64,000 bases of DNA from Sva-07 sp963752815 (GTDB taxonomy: Bacteria > Actinomycetota > Acidimicrobiia > Acidimicrobiales > Ilumatobacteraceae). The position numbers were made by a program, and so were the translations under genes. The first letter of the stretch is position 1. Each line of letters opens with the position of its first letter. Positions 24,899 through 33,711 of this stretch are shown here, piece after piece. The stretch lies in the NCBI GenBank assembly GCA_963752815.1, contig CAVVZI010000021.1, forward strand, positions 496,001 to 560,000. Reading direction: 5' to 3'. A model generated the notes under the pieces. It had not been told where the DNA came from. It did not search any database and saw nothing but the letters and a program-made list of their open reading frames with translations.

Positions 24899-27364
24899 GT
24901 GGCTGATCCCATTGTTGTGTCTGGTCCCGTCTCGGGAACCGAGAAGACACTCACCTTCGAAACGGGCAAGCTTGCCCCGCAGTCGATGGGCGCCGTCGTG
25001 GCGTCGATCGGTGGCACGAAGGTCCTGACCACCGCCAACGCCGCCAAGAGCGTGCGTGAAGGCATGGACTTCTTCCCGTTGACGGTCGACGTCGAGGAGC
25101 GGTCGTACGCGGCCGGCAAGATCCCCGGCTCGTTCTTCCGGCGTGAAGGCCGTCCGAGCGAGGACGCGATCCTCACCTGCCGCCTGACCGACCGGCCGCT
25201 GCGCCCGTCGTTCCCCGACGGCTTCCGCAACGAGACCCAGATCGTCACGACGGTCCTCGGTGCCGACCAGCACAACCCGTTCGACGTCCTGTCGATCAAC
25301 GCCGCCTCGGCCTCGTTGATGATCTCGGGCATCCCCTTCGAGGGCCCGATCGGCGCCGTCCGCATGGCCTACTCGGTCGAGGGCGAGTGGATCGCCCATC
25401 CGACCTACGAAGAGGCCGAAGCCGGCACGTTCGAACTGGTCATCGCCGGGCGTGAGCTCGACAACGGCGACGTCGCCGTGATGATGGTCGAAGCCGGTGG
25501 CACCGAGAACGCGTTCTACTACTACGACGACGGTGCCAAGAAGGTCACCGAGGAAGTCCTCGCCGACGGCCTCGAAGCCTGCAAGGTGTGGATCAAGGAG
25601 TCGATCGCCCTGCAGCGTCAGCTCGTCGCCTCGGTCATCGCCACCAGCGGCCCGATCGAGCCGATGAAGTGGACCCCGGTCCTCGACTACACGCCCGAGA
25701 TCTTCGCCGCCGTCGAGAAGGCCGGCAGCGACAAGCTCGCCCCGGTCGTCATCATCCCGGTCAAGTCCGAGCGCAACGCGGCGACCGACGCCGTCACGGC
25801 CGAGATCATCGCCGAGCTGTGCGGCACGAAGGAAGAGCCGGGCGAGTTCGCCGGCCAGAACAGCATGGTCAAGGAAGCCGTCCGCTCGCTGAGCAAGAAG
25901 CTCGTCCGCAAGCGCGTCGTCGAGCACGGCATCCGCATGGACGGCCGTGGCGTCGCTGATCTCCGTCCGGTGACGGCCGAGGTCGGCGTCCTGCCGACGG
26001 CTCACGGTTCGGGCCTGTTCCAGCGTGGCGAGACCCAGGTGATGAACGTCCTGACCCTGGCGATGCCCCGCATGAACCAGATGATCGACTCGCTGTCGCC
26101 GTACGACTCGAAGCGCTACCTGCACCACTACAACATGGCCCCGTGGGCCAACGGTGAGACCGGCCGCGTCGGTTCGCCGAAGCGTCGCGAGATCGGCCAC
26201 GGCGCCCTCGCGGCCCGTGCGGTCCTGCCCGTCATCCCGAACCAGGAAGACTTCGCGTACACGCTGCGCCTCGTCTCCGAGGTCATGTCGTCGAACGGTT
26301 CGACGTCGATGGCGTCGGTCTGCTCCTCCAGCCTCTCGCTGATGGACGCCGGTGTCCCGACCAAGGGCCACGTGTCCGGCATCGCCATGGGCCTCATCTA
26401 CGAGGACGGCAAGTACATCACGCTGACCGACATCCTCGGCTCCGAGGACGCCTTCGGCGACATGGACTTCAAGGTCGCCGGCACGGAGGACGCCATCACG
26501 GCCCTCCAGCTCGACACGAAGATCGACGGCATCCCCGCCGACGTCCTCACCGCCGCGCTGGCCCAGGCCCGCACGGCGCGCCTCGAGATCCTCGAGGTCA
26601 TGAACGCCTGCATCTCGCAGAGCCGTGACGAGGTCGCCGAGACGGCACCGAAGATCACCACGATCTACATCCCGCTCGACAAGGTCGGTGAGGTGATCGG
26701 GCCGAAGGGCAAGGTCATCAACACGATCCAGCAGGAGACCGGCGCCGACATCGGAGTCGACGACGATGGCGCCCGCGGCATCGTCACCATCGGCGCCGTC
26801 GAGGCGTGGCGGATGGAAGAGGCCAAGGCGGCGATCCTCGCGATCGTCGACCCGCCGAAGGCCGAGCTCGGCAAGGTCTACAACGGCCGCGTCGTGAACA
26901 TCACCAAGTTCGGTGCGTTCGTCAACATCCTCCCGGGCCGTGACGGCCTCGTCCACATCTCGAAGTTGGGCCGCGGCAAGCGGATCAACGCCGTCGAGGA
27001 CGTGCTGTCGCTGGGCCAGGAGATCGAGGTCCGTGTCGACGAGATCGACGACAAGGGCAAGGTCAGCCTCGTCCCCGTCGGCGATGCGCCGGCCGAGGGC
27101 TCGGAGGGTGGCGACACGAGCGCGACTCGCGAGTCCGCTCCGGCACCTGCCCGCCAGGAGAGCAGCACCGAGCGGTCGAGCGGCAACGGCAGCGAAGTCG
27201 CCGCCGGTGGCACCGTCGTCGAGGTCAGCTTCGAAGACAGCTTCGACGCCGAACTCGCCAGCGAACTCGGCGACCTCGGCCCGAAGAGCGAGCGCCCCGT
27301 CGAGACCACCGGTGGTGGCCGTGACGGTGGACGTCGCGACGGCGGCCGCCGTCGTCACCGCTGA
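24899..27364 (+). CDS. pnp: polyribonucleotide nucleotidyltransferase (PNPase)
   Basis: 3'-5' phosphorolytic exoribonuclease. Two RNase PH-like domains (residues about 12-230 and 330-560; FFRREGRPSEDAILTCRLTDRP, then GLFQRGETQVMNVLTLA and GIAMGLI) flank an alpha-helical linker. A KH domain with GPKGKVI (about 600) and an S1 domain (GKVYNGRVVNITKFGAFVNI, about 660-730) follow. The C-terminus is a low-complexity tail rich in Ser/Gly and ending in RDGGRRRHR. GTG start behind GAAAGGAG. 821 residues; the tail is longer than in enterobacteria but usual in actinobacteria. Confidence 0.97.
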   Translation: MADPIVVSGPVSGTEKTLTFETGKLAPQSMGAVVASIGGTKVLTTANAAKSVREGMDFFPLTVDVEERSYAAGKIPGSFFRREGRPSEDAILTCRLTDRPLRPSFPDGFRNETQIVTTVLGADQHNPFDVLSINAASASLMISGIPFEGPIGAVRMAYSVEGEWIAHPTYEEAEAGTFELVIAGRELDNGDVAVMMVEAGGTENAFYYYDDGAKKVTEEVLADGLEACKVWIKESIALQRQLVASVIATSGPIEPMKWTPVLDYTPEIFAAVEKAGSDKLAPVVIIPVKSERNAATDAVTAEIIAELCGTKEEPGEFAGQNSMVKEAVRSLSKKLVRKRVVEHGIRMDGRGVADLRPVTAEVGVLPTAHGSGLFQRGETQVMNVLTLAMPRMNQMIDSLSPYDSKRYLHHYNMAPWANGETGRVGSPKRREIGHGALAARAVLPVIPNQEDFAYTLRLVSEVMSSNGSTSMASVCSSSLSLMDAGVPTKGHVSGIAMGLIYEDGKYITLTDILGSEDAFGDMDFKVAGTEDAITALQLDTKIDGIPADVLTAALAQARTARLEILEVMNACISQSRDEVAETAPKITTIYIPLDKVGEVIGPKGKVINTIQQETGADIGVDDDGARGIVTIGAVEAWRMEEAKAAILAIVDPPKAELGKVYNGRVVNITKFGAFVNILPGRDGLVHISKLGRGKRINAVEDVLSLGQEIEVRVDEIDDKGKVSLVPVGDAPAEGSEGGDTSATRESAPAPARQESSTERSSGNGSEVAAGGTVVEVSFEDSFDAELASELGDLGPKSERPVETTGGGRDGGRRDGGRRRHR

Positions 27365-27406
27365 ACGGATCACATGCCGGCCGGGTGAATCGGCCAGACT
27401 GAACGA

Positions 27407-28177
27407 ATGAGAATCGGGGTCAACGGAGCCGCCGGACGGATGGGTCGAACCATCTGTGCTGCGGTCGCCGCTGACCCCGACCTCGTTTTCGTCGCCGGCG
27501 TCGATCCGGGCGGCGCTGGTGAATCGATCGCCGGGGTCACCGTCGATGAACACCTCCATGCGTTCGCCGACGCGCGGTGTGACGCCGTCGTCGACTTCAC
27601 CGTGGCGGGCGCGGCACGGAACACGCTGCCGTGGCTCGGCATGCACGGGATCCACGCCGTGGTGGGCACGACCGGGTTCACGGCCGACGACTTCGAGCTG
27701 TTCGAGTCGACGTTCGGTGCCGCCGACGGCCCGAACTGTGTGATCGCGCCCAACTTCGCCATCTCCGCGGTGCTGATGATGCGATTCGCCGAGATGGCGG
27801 CGCCGTGGTTCGACACCGCCGAGATCATCGAACTCCACCACGACCGCAAGATCGACGCCCCGTCGGGGACTGCGGTGAAGACGGCGGAGCGCATGGCGGC
27901 GGCCCGCGACCACGACTTCGACCCCGATCCCACGGAACACGAGGTGTATCCGGGCGCCCGCGGGGGAGCGGCGCCGGGTGGGATCCGTGCGCACTCCGTC
28001 CGCATGCGCGGCATGGTGGCGCACCAGGAGGTGATCCTCGGGGCGACCGGCCAGACCTTGACGATCCGCCAGGACAGCTACGACCGCGACAGCTTCATGC
28101 CGGGCGTGCTGCTCGCCTGCAAACGCATCGCCACCACCCCGGGTCTCACCCGCTCCCTCGACCCGTTCCTCACCTGA
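27407..28177 (+). CDS. dapB: 4-hydroxy-tetrahydrodipicolinate reductase
   Basis: DapB reduces 4-hydroxytetrahydrodipicolinate with NAD(P)H in the diaminopimelate/lysine pathway. The N-terminal cofactor motif is VNGAAGRMGRTI; VVGTTGFT and the active-site stretch ELHHDRKIDAPSGTA (catalytic His and Lys) are present, and GRDSF-like DRDSFMPGVLLA closes it. 256 residues. The gene follows pnp by about 40 bp. The other pathway gene here, dapA, is 19 kb away at 46698. Confidence 0.95.
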   Translation: MRIGVNGAAGRMGRTICAAVAADPDLVFVAGVDPGGAGESIAGVTVDEHLHAFADARCDAVVDFTVAGAARNTLPWLGMHGIHAVVGTTGFTADDFELFESTFGAADGPNCVIAPNFAISAVLMMRFAEMAAPWFDTAEIIELHHDRKIDAPSGTAVKTAERMAAARDHDFDPDPTEHEVYPGARGGAAPGGIRAHSVRMRGMVAHQEVILGATGQTLTIRQDSYDRDSFMPGVLLACKRIATTPGLTRSLDPFLT

Positions 28178-28273
28178 CGTTTTACGCACCGTTCATCGGT
28201 GTGGATCCGATTTCGTGCGGTTTCGTCGTACCGTTCGTGATCGAAATGTGAGTTTCGGGAGCGGAATGCGAAG

Positions 28274-29122
28274 ATGACCTCACACATCATGGACGACACC
28301 GTGAACATGAACGACGGAGCCGGGAGCGTCACCGTGCCGCGCGCCGACCTCCACGTGTCGATGCGGGGCGTCCACAAGGTCTTCCGCCGCCGTCGACAGG
28401 TCGTCGAGGCACTGCGGTCGGTCGACCTCGACGTCCGACGAGGCGAATTCGTGAGCCTGCTCGGTCCGTCGGGCTGCGGAAAATCGACGCTGCTCCGTGT
28501 GATCGGTGGGCTCGTCGAGCCCGACGGCGGCGTCGTGGAGGTGGCCGGACAGCAGCCCACGATCGCCCGCAAGGCCAAGCAGTACGGTCTCGTTCCCCAG
28601 ACCCCGGCGTTGATGCCGTGGGCCACCGTCGAGCGCAACGTCCGCTTCCTCTCGTCGCTCGATGCGGGCCGTCGCAGCGACGCGGCGTCGCTGTCCGACC
28701 GCGACATCGACGACCTGATCGACACGGTCGGGCTCGCCGGCTTCCGCACGTCCTACCCCCACGAACTCTCCGGCGGTATGCAGCAGCGCGTCTCGCTCGT
28801 CCGCGGGTTCGCGCTCGGTGCGCCGATCCTGCTCATGGACGAGCCGTTCGCCGCGCTCGACGAGATCACCCGTGCCGAGATGCGCTACCTGCTGCTCGAT
28901 CTGTGGCAGCGCACCGGCACGACCGTCGTGTTCGTGACCCACTCGATCACCGAGGCGGTCATCCTGTCCGACCGCGTCGTCGTGATGGCGGCCCGACCGG
29001 GCCGGATCGCGGCCGTCGAGCCGATCTCGCTCGGACGGCCCCGGCTCCCCGAGATGGAGGATGCGCCGGAGTTCCACGAGCACGTCCGTGTGCTGCGTGA
29101 CCATCTGCAGGATCATTCGTGA
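28274..29122 (+). CDS. ABC transporter ATP-binding protein, nitrate/sulfonate/NMT1 type
   Basis: ATPase of an importer. Walker A GPSGCGKST, Q-loop VPQTPALMPW, signature LSGGMQQRV, Walker B ILLMDEPFAALD and the H-loop VTHSITEA are all present, in the SsuB/TauB-like spacing. About 25 non-conserved residues precede the fold, so an internal ATG could be the true start. The stop overlaps the GTG of the permease. It forms an operon with the permease and lipoprotein that follow. Confidence 0.93.
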   Translation: MTSHIMDDTVNMNDGAGSVTVPRADLHVSMRGVHKVFRRRRQVVEALRSVDLDVRRGEFVSLLGPSGCGKSTLLRVIGGLVEPDGGVVEVAGQQPTIARKAKQYGLVPQTPALMPWATVERNVRFLSSLDAGRRSDAASLSDRDIDDLIDTVGLAGFRTSYPHELSGGMQQRVSLVRGFALGAPILLMDEPFAALDEITRAEMRYLLLDLWQRTGTTVVFVTHSITEAVILSDRVVVMAARPGRIAAVEPISLGRPRLPEMEDAPEFHEHVRVLRDHLQDHS

Positions 29123-30000
29123 GCGTCCGCGACGACATCGATCCGGGCGAAGCAGCGGGCGGGATGGCCGATGTGGCTGTGCCCGGCGTCGACATCGACG
29201 AGTTGCTGGCGGCCGACGATCGCCGCGCCCGGCAACAGGCGTTCCTGCGCTTCGGTGCGCCGGTGATCGGGGTGGTCGGGTTCCTGCTCGTGTGGCAGAT
29301 CCTCGTCGCCGTGTTCGACGTACCCCGGTTCGTGCTGCCGGCGCCGTGGGACATCCTGAAACACATCGCCGGCGACCCGGGCTTCTACATCCGCAACGGG
29401 CGGGTCACGGTGTGGGAGGCGTCGCTCGGCTTCTTCACGGCACTCGTGCTGGCGCTCGCCGCCGGAACCGTCATGGCGCACTCGCCGTTCGTCGAACGGG
29501 CGTCGATGCCACTCGCCGTGCTCATCCAGGTGACGCCGATCATCGCCTACGCACCGGCGATCGTCGTGTGGCTCGGCTTCGGCCTCAAGCCGATCCTCGT
29601 GATCACGTCGCTGGTGTGCTTCGTCCCGTTCCTCGTCAACTCGGTCGCCGGGTTCCGATCGGTCGACCCGAACCTGCTCGAACTCGCGCGCTCGGTCGAT
29701 GCCCGCAAACGCGTCGTGTTCTGGCGGCTCCGGGTCCCGTCGTCGCTGCCGTTCCTCTTCTCCGCAGCTCGGATCGCAGTCGGCCTCGCCCTCGTCGGCG
29801 CGGTGCTCGGCGAGTTCTTCGCCGGCAGCACGGCCGGGCTCGGGTACGCCGTGAAGACGGCTCAGGCCCGTCCGATCCAGCTTCTCGACCAGCTGTGGGG
29901 CAGCATCTTCGTACTCGGCTTCATCGGCGCCATGGCGACCCTGTTGATCAGCGCGCTCGAACGCGTCGCCCTCCACTGGCACAGCTCGCAACGTCTCTAG
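29119..30000 (+). CDS. ABC transporter permease, SsuC/TauC type
   Basis: Integral membrane permease with six predicted helices. The first is at about residues 47-67 (VIGVVGFLLVWQILVAVF). The cytoplasmic EAA-like loop is LLELARSVDARKRVVFWRLRVPSSLPFLFSA, and GLALVGAVLGEFFAGSTAGLGYAV follows. The Asp/Glu-rich N-terminal extension of about 40 residues is unusual but not unknown. GTG start overlapping the ATPase stop by 4 bp implies coupling. The substrate is not readable from the permease. Confidence 0.92.
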   Translation: MSVRDDIDPGEAAGGMADVAVPGVDIDELLAADDRRARQQAFLRFGAPVIGVVGFLLVWQILVAVFDVPRFVLPAPWDILKHIAGDPGFYIRNGRVTVWEASLGFFTALVLALAAGTVMAHSPFVERASMPLAVLIQVTPIIAYAPAIVVWLGFGLKPILVITSLVCFVPFLVNSVAGFRSVDPNLLELARSVDARKRVVFWRLRVPSSLPFLFSAARIAVGLALVGAVLGEFFAGSTAGLGYAVKTAQARPIQLLDQLWGSIFVLGFIGAMATLLISALERVALHWHSSQRL

Positions 30001-30095
30001 CCGCGTCGCCAACCTTCATCCTCCACCTCCACCTCCACCAGCGTGAACACGTCCCGACCAGTCATCCACCGCCCGTCATCCCAGGGGAGCCATCC

Positions 30096-31380
30096 ATGTA
30101 CAGCACCAACCGCCAACACCCACGTCTGACCGGTCGCCGACGGGCGGCGAGCCTGACGGCCGCCGTCCTGGTCGTCGGCCTCGTCGCCGCATCGTGCGGG
30201 AGTGACGACGATGCCAGCGACGCCACCGATGCTGCCGGAAGCGCGGCGCCGGCGGACACCACCGCCGGCACCACAGGCAGCACCGACGCGCCCGCCGGCA
30301 CGGACACGACCGCCGGCACGGACGCCACCACCGGCACGGATGCGCCCGTCGGCACGGGCAGCGGCGACGAACCGCTGCTCGCCACGGTCGACCCGGAACG
30401 GTGCGCCGCCAACCAGGAGGCCGGCACCATCACGTACCTGTCGGGCTTCGACTTCGCGGCTGCGGCGTCGATCATCGACGTCGTCGTGGCCGAGCAGTCG
30501 GGATACTTCGACGACCTGTGCCTCGACGTCGAGCTGAAGCCGAGCTTCGCCACGGCCAACTACACACTCGTGGGCAGCGACCAAGCGCAGTTCGCCTCGG
30601 CCGGCAACTACACCGAGATCCTCAACTTCTCGGGCGAGGGCGCCGAGTTCGTGGCCTTCATCGACTACGGCAAGACGCCGATCGAGGCGCTGATCACACC
30701 GGACGGTGGCGCCACCGAACTGTCCCAGCTCGAAAGGCAAGACCATCGGGGTGAAGGGTGACATCCCACCGTCGATCGTGGCCATGCTGGCCAAGGCCGG
30801 CCTCGCTCGTGGCACGGACTACCAGGAGGTGCTGCTCGACGGATTCGACCCGCAGGCGCATCTCGCCACCGGGATCGATGCGCTTCCGGTCTTCAAGTCG
30901 AACGAACCGGGTCAGCTCGACGCCGCCGGCGTCAAGTACAACCTGTTCGACCCCGTCGATTCGGACATCCCCGGCACGTTCGGCCTGCTCTACACGTCGA
31001 AGGGTTTCTACGACGAGCACCAGACGGCCGCCGAGGACTTCGCCCGCGCATCGTTGAAGGGGATGGAGGATGCGATCGCCGATCCGGAGGCCGCGGTCGA
31101 CATGTCGGTCGACATGATCGACGCCGCCGGCAACACGAACTTCCTCACCAAGGAGGGCGAGCTGTTCCGCTGGCAGGCCGAACTGGCCGAGGTGCAGAAG
31201 GGCACGCCCGAGGGCGAACCGGTCGGACTCATCGACCCCGCGCTGTTCGCCGCCGAGTACGCGGCGTACGTCGCGGCCGGGGTGTGGCCCGACGGTCCTC
31301 CCGAGGACACGAGCCCCTTCGTCGCCGACCTGGCCGGCAGCCTCTACGGCGCCGACGGAAAGGTCATCTGGCCCGCCTGA
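30096..31380 (+). CDS. ABC transporter substrate-binding lipoprotein (NMT1/SsuA-like), frameshifted
   Basis: Lipoprotein with signal peptide and lipobox VAASC (Cys near residue 34), then a long Ala/Gly/Thr linker (about 35-90) and a periplasmic-binding fold: ITYLSGFDFAAAASIIDVVVAEQSGYF, FATANYTLVGSDQAQFASAG. The frame breaks in AAA at 30733-30735; removing one A joins LSQLEGKTIGVKGDIPPSIVAML, the expected core of an NMT1-type protein. AGGGGAGC precedes the ATG. Substrate could be a thiamine precursor, sulfonate or similar anion; unresolved. Confidence 0.87.
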
Positions 31381-31413
31381 CCTGTCGCGTGGGGTCAGGC
31401 ACAACGCAACAGG
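31381..31413 (+). terminator. stop-abutting GGGGTCAGGC hairpin, copy a
   Basis: Starts immediately after the TGA of the binding-protein gene. Arms CCTGTCGCGT (31381-31390) and ACGCAACAGG (31404-31413), with GGGGTCAGGCAC on the loop side in the sense strand. Confidence 0.7.
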
Positions 31414-31433
31414 TCCGGCCCCGGTCGGCATCG

Positions 31434-32472
31434 ATGAGAGCACAGGTGCAGCGAGGCTTCGGCGGCCCCGAGGTCGTGGCCGTCGAGGACCTCGCCGACC
31501 CCGTGCCCGGTCCCGACGAGGTCGTGATCGCGGTGCACGCCTGCGGGCTCAACCGGCTCGATCTGCTGCAACGCGTGGCGCCGCTCGTGCGCGGCTTCTC
31601 GTTGCCCCACGTGGCCGGCATGGACGTCGCCGGCGTCGTCGTGGCGCGTGGTTCGGCCCTCGGCGACAGCGGGCCGCGGTTGGGTGATCGGGTGCTCGTC
31701 GATCCCGTGAGCACGTGTGGCGTGTGTGAGCGATGCACCGCCGGGTTCGAGCCCTACTGCGAGAACCTCCGGACCGTCGGCTCGACCCGCCACGGCGGCT
31801 TCGCCGAGTTCGTGGCCACACCGGCGGCACGATGTCACGCCATCCCCGAGGCGATGTCGTTCGTCGAAGCCGCGTGCCTGCCGGTCGCCTACATGACGGC
31901 GTGGCACGCCCTGCTCACGGTCGGGCGCGTGCAACCGGGTGAGGTCGTGCTGGTGAACGCGGCGGGGTCGGGCGTGTCGACCGCGATCGTGCAGTTGGCG
32001 GTCGCCGCCGGCGCGACCGTGATCGGAACGGCCGGCGGGGCGGACGAAGGTCGAGCGCGCCCTCGACATCGGGTGCGCCCACGCCATCGATCACTACGCC
32101 GGTGACGTTGCCGACGCCGTCCTCGAGTTCACCGGCGGCCGCGGCGTCGACCTGGTGGTCGATCACGTCGGTCCGGCCCTGTTCGAGGCGTCGATCCGAT
32201 CGCTCGCGTTCGAAGGCCGGATGGTGTTCTGTGGCACGACGACCGGCACCACGGTCGAGGTCGACCTGCCGTCGATCTACCACTGGGGCAGGACGCTGAT
32301 CGGTGCCGGTGGCTACCGTCCGCCCGAATTCGCCGAGATGCTCGCGGGCGTGACCCGCCACGGGTTGCACCCGATCATCGACTCGGTCCATCCGTTCGCC
32401 CAGCTGGCCGACGCCCAGCAGAAGATGGCGGACGGCACGTTCTTCGGCAAGATCGTCGTGACGTTCGACTGA
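31434..32472 (+). CDS. zinc-containing MDR-family alcohol dehydrogenase/quinone oxidoreductase, frameshifted
   Basis: Medium-chain dehydrogenase with the structural-zinc lobe (CGVCERCTAGFEPYC), the catalytic-zinc region (ACGLNRLDLLQ, GMDVAG) and a Rossmann domain (VNAAGSGVSTAIVQLAVAAG). The frame breaks in GGGG at 32037-32040; removing one G gives GGRTKVERALDIGCAHAIDHY, and the downstream half (GRGVDLVVDHVGPALFE...GKIVVTFD) is in frame. The ATG at 31434 is 53 bp after the importer operon; no strong ribosome binding site is visible. Substrate unknown. Confidence 0.87.
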
Positions 32473-32492
32473 ACGTCCGCGCCGCCCGCGCG

Positions 32493-32987
32493 TCAGATGG
32501 CGGCGATGGCGGCGTCGTAGTTCGGTTCGTCGCCGATCTCGCCGACGAGCTCGGTGTACTTGACGGTGCCCTCGGGATCGATGACCACGACGCCACGGGC
32601 GAGCACTCCGGCGAGCGGACCGTCGGTCAGCGTCATCCCGTAGTCGTTGCCGAACGACGAACGGAACGTCGATGCCGTCGTCACGTTCTCGATCCCCTCG
32701 GCGCCGCAGAAGCGACCCTGCGCGAACGGCAGGTCGGCTGACACACAGACCACCACGGTGTCGTCGAGGTCGGCGGCCCGTTGGTTGAACGTCCGCACGC
32801 TGGTGGCGCACGTTGGGGTGTCGATGCTCGGGAAGATGTTGAGCACGATCGTCTTGCCGGAGAAGTCGGCCGGTGTGACGTCGCCGAGTCCCGCACCCGT
32901 GAGGGTGAACGCCGGAGCGGCGGCACCGACCTCGGGCAGTTCGCCGGACGTGTGGATGGGATTGCCTCGCAGGGTGACTTCAGCCAT
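32493..32987 (-). CDS. tpx: thiol peroxidase (atypical 2-Cys peroxiredoxin, Tpx)
   Basis: Reduces hydroperoxides with thioredoxin. Peroxidatic Cys lies in SIDTPTCATSVR and the resolving Cys in RFCGAEG, the Tpx arrangement; GKTIVLNIFPS and LARGVVVIDPEGTVKYTELV are typical. From the ATG at 32987 (MAEVTLRGNPI) the length is about 164 residues, the family norm. A GTG at 33014 would add nine residues. Convergent with the dehydrogenase gene. Confidence 0.94.
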   Translation of the reverse strand: MAEVTLRGNPIHTSGELPEVGAAAPAFTLTGAGLGDVTPADFSGKTIVLNIFPSIDTPTCATSVRTFNQRAADLDDTVVVCVSADLPFAQGRFCGAEGIENVTTASTFRSSFGNDYGMTLTDGPLAGVLARGVVVIDPEGTVKYTELVGEIGDEPNYDAAIAAI

Positions 32988-33017
32988 GGATGTCGTTGTA
33001 CCACGCACCGACACGCC

Positions 33018-33666
33018 TCAGCCGCGACGGAGGTTGCGCACGTTCACCAGCACGACGATGCCGATCGAGATGCCGACGGCCCACCACTGGTACTTCGCGA
33101 GCCATTCCAGGATCGTCACCAGCTGGTCCTCGAACGTGCGCGCCATCCACCAGATCAGCAGGAGTCGCCCGGCGATGCCGATCGCCAGCAGGCCCGCCAG
33201 CCTGACCGGCCGCGTGCGGTGGACACCGCTGAGCGCGGCCACGATGTTCGAACCCGACGAAGAAGGGGATGATCGCCCACTCCGCCTTGGCGAACCCGCG
33301 GTTGAAGGTGTCGATCGATTCCTTGGTGACACCGAGGTACTTCGTGAACCAACCGATCGCGTCGTCGCGATAGGCGCGACCGATCATGTGGCACACCACG
33401 AAGGCGGCAGTGATCCTGGCGGTCGCGATCAACACGAAGCTGCCGAGGGGAACGCCGGAGGCGAGCGTCAGCGCGAGATAGCGGTTGCGCGACGACAGGA
33501 TCAACAACCCGCTGGGGTTGGTGTTGACCCACTTCGCCCACACCCCGTTGGCGATGTTCGTGCAGACGACGAGCAGGACGAACGCCACCAGGGTCAGCGG
33601 CGCCCACGATGGTCGGACGTGGGGCGGCTCGTCGAGTTCGAGTTCGGCGGCGTCGCTCACGATCAC
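33018..33666 (-). CDS. VTT/DedA-like membrane protein, frameshifted
   Basis: Integral membrane protein with about five predicted helices. A family-like central segment (AIGWFTKYLGVTKESIDTFNRGFAKAEWAIIPFFVG...GVH) is followed by AGLLAIGIAGRLLLIWWMA, resembling the SNARE-associated/VTT (DedA) fold thought to act in lipid transport. The frame breaks at CCC 33253-33255; removing one base restores FFVGSNIVAALSGVH. The start is a GTG at 33666 or 33660; TACCGT lies just upstream. Divergent from the acyl-CoA ligase gene. Confidence 0.7.
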
Positions 33667-33698
33667 CTGACGGTATCGGGGGCACCGGCGTGCTGCGC

Positions 33699-33704
33699 TA
33701 CCTT
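33699..33704 (+). promoter_or_regulatory. -10 box TACCTT, leaderless-type promoter
   Basis: TACCTT, 7 nt, then the ATG at 33712 of the acyl-CoA ligase gene. Confidence 0.4.
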
Positions 33705-33711
33705 CGGGCGC

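Noticed and set aside
24533..28189. Open frame of over 1200 codons on the minus strand
   Set aside because: Antisense shadow of pnp and dapB created by the GC-rich third codon position; composition is Arg/Asp/His-rich with no fold, and both plus-strand genes are clear.
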